A stretch of 64,000 bases of DNA from Tolypeutes matacus (taxonomy: Eukaryota; Chordata; Mammalia; Cingulata; Chlamyphoridae), in contig JAKSZT010053881.1 of assembly GCA_026826555.1 (NCBI GenBank), forward strand, positions 3,213,848 through 3,277,847, given 5' to 3'. The notes below the pieces were generated by a model. The model had not been told where the DNA came from, made no database searches, and saw only the letters and a program-made list of their open reading frames with translations. Positions 60,201 through 64,000 of the stretch are shown here, piece by piece (position 1 is the stretch's first letter; every line of letters starts with the position of its first letter). A program made the translations under genes and the position numbers.

Positions 60201-63090
60201 GATGTGTGAGTTAGTCTCAAGAGGACCAGACCAGTCAGCCTAGTGAGATCAGTATAGAGATTTCCCTACCACCAGGAAAATAAAGTGAAACTAATTCAAA
60301 GGGCTCGTTCTGCACATAGGGGGTTTAAAGCCTCATCTTTATACATTACAGACAGGACAGCACAGCTTCAGGCCAGGCAACAGCAGCACTTGGACCCTTC
60401 CCTTTCTAACTAACTTTTTTTTTTTTTTTTTTTTTTTATTGTGGGTAAAAATCAAAAGTCTCACAATACATACAAACATTTGCAAAATGATATATAAATA
60501 TATATGCATATATGTGTATTTGCTTACAAAAATGTTATTTATATATATATATATACACATATATTTTAAGAGGTGCTTAGATTACCCAAAATATTACACG
60601 GAACCCACTGGGATTCCTATGTTGCCCACCTCCCACACCTCCCACCACATCCCACACAAACATCTCCCACAAGTGTGGCCTACCACCCTCAATGAACTTA
60701 CACATCCTGGAGCCTTGCCACCAACCATAGACCACAGTTCACACTGTAGACCATACTCTCTCCCACTCAGTTCTGAGTGGTGTGTGCTGATTTAAAATGG
60801 CCTACATCCGTTGCCACAACAGTACTCAGGACAACCTCCAACTCCCAAAGAAGCCCCTGTATTTCAACTGCTCATCCCCTCCCTACCCCAAAAGTGTCAA
60901 GTGGCCACTGGCTCCACCTCATTGTTATAATTTCCTGCATTGCTAGAATCACCATATGTGAACAAGAGAATACCATCAAGTCCACTCTAGTCCATAGTTC
61001 TTCCCCCAGTCCTGAGGGGACTGGGATGGTGATGTCCACTCCAGCTCCAAGTGAGAGAGGACTTATATCCCATGGATATGGTGGGTGGGATGATCCTGCC
61101 TGCAGATGCAGGCCCTCTCCATTCCCTGGGATGGCCATTGCCCATCGTTGTCTCCTCACCAGGTGACTTGGATGAGTCCATTGAGCTGTAGGGTAGGAGT
61201 TGCAGCTCCACCTAGATTTCATGCACACCTGGCACATAGGTAGGCGGGAGGCTCCAGTCTCTGGATCTAACTAACTTTAAAATTTTTTAAATAACAAAAA
61301 CCCCTTTGTTCCATCTTTCAGTTGTGTTCTTTTTCTAAACTAACTTCTCAGAATGACAATAGATCTTAAAATCTATGTTGGCAGTTCCAAGTGTTTGATC
61401 TGCTAATAAAATTACATTCCTCCATCTTGTTGTTCAAAGATAAATTTTTTTTCAAGAGTCTAAGTTTTGGCAATCCCTTAGTATCTTGGAGGGCAATCTC
61501 GTATACCATTTATGAAATAAAAGTTTATTGGAAGGATTTTCAAGTCCACCTCAAAGGGATACCAGAGAAATTTTCTTGTTTTGCCTATTGGAATGGAACC
61601 AAATGAACTTCTCATGTTCTGCTTGCTTATCCATTGCTTTCACTTTGAGTACATAGTCCAAAAATACACTGTGCAGAATGTTTCTTCCTTCTTGCTGCAG
61701 CCTGTGGGCTGGCCTAGAGAACAGATCCTGGCTTTCTTAGGAAGTCACCTAATTCAGCTTGGTGGGCTTTTATATTTATTTCCTGGAACCATTTCATTTA
61801 CTCACTGCCTAAATTTATACCCTAGTGAAAGAAAGAGTGAAAAATATTGGTTAGGCATCAAAGTATAAATTTAATGTACATGTACATAGTTTTCTAATAC
61901 TTATTTTTATAATGGGAGCAATAGTTCTCTGCCAAATAATGCTGTGCATAGTCTCAAATAATCATCACAACAATCCTGTGAGATGTTTTACCTCCATTTT
62001 ATAGATGAGAAAACTGAGGCTCAGAGAGATTGCCACAGCTAGTAAGTGGCAGATCCAGATCTTAAACTAAGCCTCCAACTCCAAGACAATGTTCTTTCTC
62101 ATTTCTTTCTCTTTGTGATTAAAAGGGATACCAGTGGTGATTGTGTCATACAGATGTTTGATTATTTTGAGATTTTTCCTTTGTCATTTCTCAACAAAGA
62201 TTGACCTTCCTATTAATCATTAAGCCACTAAATGCCAAAATTTTATTTTTTTTCCAATAGACAAAATAAATAAATAAATTGATCTTACCTTGATAAATAA
62301 GATGTTCAATACTTTAAAATTTACCTAGCATGGCTACCTGCATTTACTTGTGACACTGGGCTAAGCTGGACTTCCTACTGCTGCACTGGAGTCTAGGCCT
62401 TCCCTGCCATTTAGCATTGACTCTGCTTGGAATTGAACTGCTTTCTGAGGGTCAATGCAAAGTGCAGGAAGTCTATTACTGGCCAGCTTCCAGCATGAGA
62501 GGCAAGGCACACTGGACAGAAACAATGTCTGCCAAGCTCTAACTCACTGAGCCCTTAGAATCTAGAATAACAGTTCCAAGCAACCTCTACTGAGGATATT
62601 AAAGAATTTCACACTATTTTATCAAGTACCAAAGTTTTTTTTTTCCATGTTTTTATTTTTTAATTAGCACTGAAGCAGTTACAACTCATTTTCCCTTATA
62701 AAATAAATTTTCAGATTTATGAAATAATAGGGAGAAGGTTATGGAGCAATTGTATTTTCTAATCAATGATAAAATCAAGTGAACAAAGTAGTTATGACCA
62801 TAATAACATATGCTGAAATGGGAAGAATAAGGGAAGTAAATCTTTTTAATGGCCTAATTAAATATTAGCAATCAAATGTGATGACAATTATTAACATTGA
62901 ATTTTTTTTCTTTATACAGGTGCTGATGTTATAAAAAATGATGGAATTTACTCGAGGTATTTTTTCTCCTTTGCTGCAAATGGTAGATACAGCTTGAAAG
63001 TGCATGTCTATCACCCTCCCAGCATAAGCACCCTAGCCCACTCCATTCCAGGAAGTCATGCTATGTATGTCCCAGGGTACATCACTAATG
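33083..63090 (+). CDS. CLCA2: CLCA2, exons 1-12 of a calcium-activated chloride channel regulator (3' end outside window)
   Basis: CLCA2 is a secretory-pathway, type I membrane glycoprotein that is cleaved outside the cell and modulates calcium-activated chloride currents; in human it is p53-inducible and epithelial (established knowledge). Joined CDS: 33083-33268, 34144-34281, 38345-38495, 40701-40809, 41822-41981, 43982-44209, 45856-46086, 47186-47363, 49433-49539, 51247-51471, 59315-59585, 62920-63090, giving 2155 nt or 718 complete codons. All phases match and all introns are GT-AG. Seen: hydrophobic signal peptide (about residues 13-31), HExxHxxxGxxDE at 164-176, Cys-rich stretch 196-226, VWA domain about 309-475, then beta-rich sequence with N-glycosylation sequons. 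It agrees nearly residue for residue with human CLCA2 as remembered, rather than with CLCA1 or CLCA4. The final exons (fibronectin-like part and transmembrane segment) lie beyond position 64000. Confidence 0.96.
34144..34281 (+). CDS. CLCA2: CLCA2 exon 2
   Basis: 46 codons, phase 0 at both ends, residues 63-108. Acceptor is tag at 34141-34143 and donor AAG|gtaaga. Contains an N-glycosylation sequon (NAT) and the conserved KILIPVTWK block of the CLCA N-terminal domain. Confidence 0.95.
35368..35605 (-). mobile_element. MIR in intron 2
   Basis: GTGTCAACTATGTGCCAGGC, AAACTGAGGTTCAAATAAGG and GATTTGAATCCTCG give a nearly full-length antisense MIR. Confidence 0.82.
35736..35921 (-). mobile_element. 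DAS-type SINE in CLCA2 intron 2
   Basis: Long form, antisense to the gene. Duplication ATGAATAACTTTA at 35723-35735 and from 35922. Confidence 0.93.
36000..36150 (-). mobile_element. L2 fragment, intron 2
   Basis: CCATTCTAGGCCCTGCAGAA and GTCCTTGTGAATTTACAGCC are antisense L2 3' text. Confidence 0.55.
37005..38330 (-). mobile_element. Antisense L1 3'-UTR fragments in intron 2
   Basis: Two pieces, about 37005-37235 (ATTGAAGTATATCATTCATA, CATGCAGGACTCCCATACAT) and about 38200-38330 (GTAATTAAATGCAATAAAAT, AAATGTGTACACTTTTATCA). A composite SINE lies between them; 37690-38200 between is unassigned. Confidence 0.6.
37243..37685 (-). mobile_element. Older composite DAS-type SINE in intron 2
   Basis: A diverged antisense element with two recognisable heads, about 37385-37448 and 37605-37685 (ending CACATCCGTCCCC), and body-like sequence between. 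Could be one composite element or two insertions. Confidence 0.75.
38345..38495 (+). CDS. CLCA2: CLCA2 exon 3
   Basis: Residues 109-158 plus the first base of Gly159. Starts [10 protein letters not shown] after a tag acceptor and ends TCA CGA G|gtaagt. Carries the CLCA signature [15 protein letters not shown]. Confidence 0.95.
39085..39180 (-). mobile_element. MIR fragment in intron 3
   Basis: CACATACCAGGTGCTGTGCT and CATTATTTAATCCCCA are antisense MIR. Confidence 0.55.
40701..40809 (+). CDS. CLCA2: CLCA2 exon 4 (metallohydrolase motif)
   Basis: Residues 159-195 (both end codons split). Encodes [13 protein letters not shown] at 164-176, a complete HExxHxxxGxxDE zinc-protease-like motif used by CLCA proteins for self-cleavage. 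Acceptor cag at 40698-40700; donor AG|gttagt, a weaker but valid 5' splice site. Confidence 0.95.
40920..41400 (-). mobile_element. Old antisense L1M fragment in intron 4
   Basis: AATCAGTCCCCTATTGTTGG, ACATATGGGTTGTTTCCAAT and TTGCCAATAATGCTGTGGG are antisense L1M 3'-region text. Confidence 0.75.
41822..41981 (+). CDS. CLCA2: CLCA2 exon 5 (Cys-rich)
   Basis: Residues 195-248. Cysteines at 196, 206, 211, 216 and 226 form the CLCA-specific Cys cluster that follows the catalytic motif. Two sequons (NST, NAT) are present. Acceptor ttttag; donor TCT|gtaagt, phase 0. An antisense SINE begins only about 70 bases downstream. Confidence 0.95.
42053..42234 (-). mobile_element. DAS-type SINE just after CLCA2 exon 5
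   Basis: Long form, antisense to the gene, starting 71 bases after the exon 5 donor. Perfect duplication TGATATGTTTTA at 42041-42052 and 42235-42246. Confidence 0.93.
42250..43981. other. CLCA2: Intron 5, mostly unassigned
   Basis: Apart from the L1M piece at 42740-42950, nothing recognised up to the exon 6 acceptor. Confidence 0.5.
42740..42950 (-). mobile_element. Old antisense L1M fragment in intron 5
   Basis: CATCACCCCGAACAGAAAAT, CCTCTGTGAATTTGCATATT and ATGTAGATGAAATCATGCAA follow the L1M 3' end in antisense. Confidence 0.72.
43982..44209 (+). CDS. CLCA2: CLCA2 exon 6 (start of VWA domain)
   Basis: 76 codons, residues 249-324, phase 0. Includes the proline-rich linker [12 protein letters not shown] and the first VWA strand [12 protein letters not shown]. 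The MIDAS loop reads DVSSN instead of the canonical DxSxS. Acceptor cag; donor GAG|gtaaca. Confidence 0.95.
44460..44600 (-). mobile_element. MIR in intron 6
   Basis: CTACTGAGTGCTTGCTATGC, CTGCAGATGAAGAAACTGAA and GGCAGGATTCAAAG are antisense MIR. Confidence 0.75.
44900..45080 (-). mobile_element. MIR in intron 6, second copy
   Basis: TGATCCTCACAGGTAAGAAA and CCCCATTGTACAGATGAGG followed by CAGGACAGATTCCAGATCC are antisense MIR. Confidence 0.7.
45315..45705 (-). mobile_element. MLT1-like LTR in intron 6
   Basis: Carries the reverse complement of familiar MLT1 text: GTAGGGCTGCCATAAACAA, CTTCTTATAAGGACAC, GGACCACCCTAATCCAG, ATCTTAACTAATGACAT. An ancient ERVL-MaLR LTR. Confidence 0.75.
45856..46086 (+). 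CDS. CLCA2: CLCA2 exon 7 (VWA domain)
   Basis: 77 codons, residues 325-401, phase 0. Encodes the first VWA helix ([15 protein letters not shown]) and the strand [12 protein letters not shown]. Acceptor tag; donor GAG|gtacag. Confidence 0.95.
46225..46335 (+). mobile_element. L2 3' end, intron 7
   Basis: GTTCACCATTGTATTCCCTA, TGCCTGGC and TAGTAAATGTTTGTTGAAGG are the classic L2 terminus. Confidence 0.75.
46660..46850 (+). mobile_element. MER5A-type DNA transposon fossil
   Basis: CTTCTCAACCCTGGCTGCAC ... CCTCCAGAGATTCTGATTTA ... AAGGTTGAGAGCCACTG match MER5A, with the two ends being inverted repeats of each other. Lies in intron 7. Confidence 0.8.
47186..47363 (+). CDS. CLCA2: CLCA2 exon 8 (VWA domain)
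   Basis: Residues 402-460 plus one base. Contains [12 protein letters not shown], where a canonical VWA would have TDG (Thr420 replaces the metal-binding Asp), and the strand [12 protein letters not shown]. Acceptor cag; donor ACA G|gtaaat. Confidence 0.95.
47490..47528 (+). repeat. (AAAAAC)n repeat in intron 8
   Basis: Six AAAAAC units; 127 bases after exon 8. Confidence 0.95.
47660..48382 (+). mobile_element. 5'-truncated L1 (ORF2 end and 3' UTR) in intron 8
   Basis: Starts in the ORF2 C-terminal region (AAGCAACCAGACACAAAAGGACAAATACTG is split here for length: see 47713-47742), followed by a 3' UTR and A-run ending at about 48380. The 3' UTR recurs antisense at 54835-55085. Confidence 0.85.
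48212..48237 (+). repeat. (TTA)n microsatellite
   Basis: About eight TTA units within an L1 3' UTR. Confidence 0.93.
48590..48815 (+). mobile_element. hAT-Charlie-type fossil in intron 8
   Basis: GTGGTAGCCACTAGTCGCA at one end and GTGCTCAATAGCCACATGCG ... CTACTAGACAGCTCTG at the other are typical of a MER element in which GCCACATGTGG motifs form the ends. Exact family not assigned. Confidence 0.6.
49165..49285 (-). mobile_element. L2 3' end, intron 8
   Basis: ATTCAATAAACATTTATTGA then GTCCTAGGCCCTGACATTAC is an antisense L2 terminus. Confidence 0.65.
49433..49539 (+). CDS. CLCA2: CLCA2 exon 9 (end of VWA domain)
   Basis: Residues 461-496, starting by completing a split Gly codon. Encodes [19 protein letters not shown] and [12 protein letters not shown], which closes the VWA fold. 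Acceptor cag; donor CAG|gtcaga, phase 0. Confidence 0.95.
49681..49788 (-). mobile_element. DAS-type SINE (short form) in intron 9
   Basis: Antisense to the gene, about 140 bases after the exon 9 donor. Duplication GTGTGGAAAGTTTTT at 49666-49680 and from 49789. Confidence 0.92.
50870..51075 (+). mobile_element. MIR in intron 9
   Basis: CAGTGGTTAAATACAGGGG, CAGCCTGCCTGGGTTTTATC, TGACATTGGACAAATTACCT and ATGTAAGATGTGGATAACAG give a nearly complete sense MIR. Confidence 0.85.
51247..51471 (+). CDS. CLCA2: CLCA2 exon 10
   Basis: 75 codons, residues 497-571, phase 0. Beta-rich region after the VWA domain, with the conserved [20 protein letters not shown]. Acceptor cag; donor AAG|gtaggt. It is followed by a 7.8-kb intron full of L1 pieces. 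Confidence 0.95.
51870..52285 (-). mobile_element. L2 fragment, antisense, intron 10
   Basis: CAGCAAGGGCTTTGAATGCC and GGGAGCCACTAAAGGTTCTA followed by GATCAGATCCAC are the reverse complement of internal L2 text. Confidence 0.6.
52290..52720 (+). mobile_element. L2 fragment, sense, intron 10
   Basis: GTGATCCTTCTAAAACACAA, ATCTGATCAAACCTGTCTCC, CACAGGCCCTTCATTTTC and AACTCATCATGTTCTAGCC follow L2 in sense, adjoining the antisense piece on its left. Confidence 0.65.
52770..54775 (+). mobile_element. Old L1 ORF2 fragment in intron 10
   Basis: Reverse transcriptase region in sense orientation, heavily decayed. Recognisable text: AGATGCAAAAATTCTCAA near 53651, ATCTCAATTGATGCAGAAAAG near 53821 and a YADD-like box around 54128-54145 (CTATTTGCAGATGCC, Asp-Asp already lost). 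Many stops; older than the copy at 19-25.7 kb. Confidence 0.85.
54835..55170 (-). mobile_element. Antisense L1 3' UTR pieces
   Basis: AAATCAATTTTATTGATACA... is the reverse complement of the 3' UTR end at about 48.2-48.4 kb; a second similar end (TTTTATTGAGATATATTTAC) starts near 55101. Confidence 0.75.
55309..55421 (+). mobile_element. DAS-type SINE (short form) in intron 10
   Basis: Head followed by an (ATAA)n/A-rich tail. Duplication AAAAATAGATAACAT at 55293-55307 and 55422-55436; another SINE abuts it. Confidence 0.9.
55438..55774 (+). mobile_element. DAS-type SINE (two-headed long form) in intron 10
   Basis: Diverged head, body, second partial head near 55635 and a second body ending in an A-rich tail. 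Right duplication AAATAGATAGCATAG at 55776-55790 matches the target also used by the short SINE on its left. Confidence 0.88.
56310..58316 (-). mobile_element. Antisense L1 5' half (5' UTR, ORF1, start of ORF2)
   Basis: On the minus strand it begins at about 58316 with GTGGGAAGATGGCAATGG, continues through a 5' UTR, ORF1 pieces (57615 to about 56607, frameshifted) and the first ~75 codons of ORF2 (from 56538, endonuclease start [14 protein letters not shown]). The remainder is absent beyond about 56310. Antisense to CLCA2. Confidence 0.88.
56607..57615 (-). pseudogene. L1 ORF1 remnant, antisense in intron 10
   Basis: Starts with an intact ATG ([17 protein letters not shown]) at 57615, then runs through at least three frames (57615-57268, 57210-56956, 56975-56607). 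The C-terminal part keeps [10 protein letters not shown] and [12 protein letters not shown]. Frame changes show that it is dead. Confidence 0.87.
58470..58504. repeat. Perfect AT-rich inverted repeat (14-bp arms, 7-nt loop)
   Basis: TATAGTATATTGTA at 58470-58483 is exactly complementary to TACAATATACTATA at 58491-58504 around TATATAG. A further half unit (TATATTGTATATTGTA) follows. Confidence 0.95.
59035..59129 (+). mobile_element. DAS-type SINE (short form) in intron 10
   Basis: Head plus short A-rich tail, ending about 185 bases before exon 11. Duplication AAAGATTTAATTTA at 59021-59034 and 59130-59143. Confidence 0.92.
59315..59585 (+). CDS. CLCA2: CLCA2 exon 11
   Basis: Residues 572-661 plus one base. 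Begins [14 protein letters not shown]; sequons NNT and NAT are present. Encodes the extracellular beta-sandwich region ([18 protein letters not shown]). Acceptor gcag; donor GCA G|gtaaca. Confidence 0.95.
60418..61265 (-). mobile_element. Unclassified retroposon, copy 3, in CLCA2 intron 11
   Basis: 848 bp antisense copy, poly-T at left, duplication TCTAACTAACTTT at 60405-60417 and 61266-61278. The frame at 60777-61166 and its antisense partner are by-products of this repeat. Confidence 0.85.
60535..60562. repeat. (TA)n tract
   Basis: TTATATATATATATATATAC followed by ACATATAT, inside the antisense retroposon of intron 11. Confidence 0.9.
61925..62090 (-). mobile_element. MIR in intron 11
   Basis: CATCACAACAATCCTGTGAG, TTTTATAGATGAGAAAACTG and TAGTAAGTGGCAGATCCAG are well-kept antisense MIR text. 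Confidence 0.85.
62920..63090 (+). CDS. CLCA2: CLCA2 exon 12 (last exon in window)
   Basis: Residues 662-718 plus one base of the next codon. Contains [20 protein letters not shown], typical of the CLCA region near the proteolytic processing site. Acceptor acag; donor AAT G|gtaaga. The next exon should begin with two bases completing Gly and is not in this window. Confidence 0.94.
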
Positions 63091-63144
63091 GTAAGAATCA
63101 TTAGCACTGTTATTTGAGTGACATCATTTGATGTACAGATATCT

Positions 63145-63232
63145 GGTGTGTGTGTATGTGTTGAGAGAGAGAGAGAGACAGAGAGACAGAGACAGAGAGA
63201 CAGAGAGAAGAACAGAAGGAAAGAGAGAGCTG
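63145..63232 (+). repeat. (GT)n/(GA)n purine-rich tract in intron 12
   Basis: Short GT run followed by GAGAGA and GACAGA units, 55 bases after the exon 12 donor. Confidence 0.93.
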
Positions 63233-64000
63233 GAATTTCAAAACTTTTTATACCAGAGATAATGCCTAATTTTTTGACTATCCCTTCAATCCTCAATGAT
63301 TTATTGTAGCAGATATAAGAAGGGCAATAGATAATTCCCACAGATTTTCTCCAACTTAACATTAATCATTATTTTGGCCTCTTTCTTGTGACTGTTTCAT
63401 TCAGCGCTAATAGTAGATTAAGAGACTTACTGAATTTTTTCAGGTCATGCCTAACATTTCCTCTAGAGGTTTAGGCAAGAGAAAGAGGCAAAAAGTCAGC
63501 AGTTGAAAGAAGGAAACAAATGGTTGAACAATGCACAAGGAAAATGAGTTCCTGAATAAATATGAGTTTCAGGTATCAACTGAGTGATAACCTGAAGATA
63601 TTCTGTCTTCCTTTAAGATAGAAGTGTCAAATAAATTTTAAAAATACACATTTTTAACACATCATTTGAGTTCTTGATGGGAAGCAATGGTTAATGTAAT
63701 AATGTATAATAGCCAAATAGAAATGTATCATGTTGTAGTCTTTGAAAACAGTTTAAGAAGTATTTATAAACATTCTTATTTCCAAAACTGCAGGTTTTAT
63801 TCATTTATTTTAGCAGCCATAATGAATCATTTGGACAATTCCATAATATGCATCTCTGTTTTTCATTCTGCATGTACTTTTCACTAGAAAATAATCAAGA
63901 TGCTATAGTAGATTTTCATCTCCTGATCTCTTTAGTGTTTCCTAGAAAACAATTCACTCTTTTCTCTATTTAAAATAATTTGGTTCTTCTAAACCAATAT
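63233..64000. other. CLCA2: Intron 12, nothing recognised
   Basis: AT-rich, no exon-like frame with splice sites matching the next CLCA2 residues, so exon 13 is beyond the window. Confidence 0.6.

Noticed and set aside
60777..61237. Overlapping 129- and 121-codon frames on opposite strands
   Set aside because: Inside retroposon copy 3; not conserved as frames in copies 1 and 2.

Overview
The window is nuclear DNA from a placental mammal, almost certainly an armadillo or a close xenarthran relative. It is AT-rich, intron-rich and packed with retroelements. The decisive clue is an abundant tRNA-derived SINE whose A-box/B-box head ('GGATGTGGCTCAA...GGTTCGATCCC') and poly-A tail match the DAS-SINE families of Dasypus. 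Ancient mammalian repeats (MIR, L2, MER5, MER20, MLT/MaLR) are also present. No bacterial features were seen.

Only one protein-coding gene is supported. Twelve exons on the + strand between 33083 and 63090 encode the first ~718 residues of CLCA2 (calcium-activated chloride channel regulator 2, full length about 940 residues). Reading frame and splice phase are continuous across all twelve, every intron is GT-AG, and no stop or frameshift was seen, so this is an intact functional gene. The coding sequence leaves the window after exon 12. The missing part should hold the fibronectin-III-like region and the C-terminal transmembrane segment. The visible part has a signal peptide, the CLCA metallohydrolase-type HExxHxxxGxxDE motif, a Cys-rich segment, a VWA domain with a degenerate metal site, and the start of the beta-sandwich region.

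Region by region: 1-33 kb is intergenic DNA upstream of CLCA2. It holds two related solo LTRs in opposite orientation, an LTR split by two later insertions, an antisense L1, many DAS SINEs, an L2, a near-full-length dead L1 (19.1-25.7 kb) carrying three SINEs, and an MaLR-type provirus (28.7-30.5 kb). 33-64 kb is CLCA2. Its large introns contain further SINEs, L1 fragments and MIR/L2/MER fossils; intron 10 (7.8 kb) is the most retroelement-rich.

The most interesting non-textbook signal is a non-coding retroposon family that I could not assign. Its three copies (5030-6818, 11163-11812, 60418-61265) differ in length, share their 3' part, end in A-rich tails and sit in target-site duplications, which is the signature of L1-driven mobilisation. 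Also notable are three places where two elements were inserted one after another at the same target site, and the degenerate MIDAS of CLCA2. I found no evidence of a new molecular 'system'; repeat family names given here come from remembered consensus sequences and were not searched.
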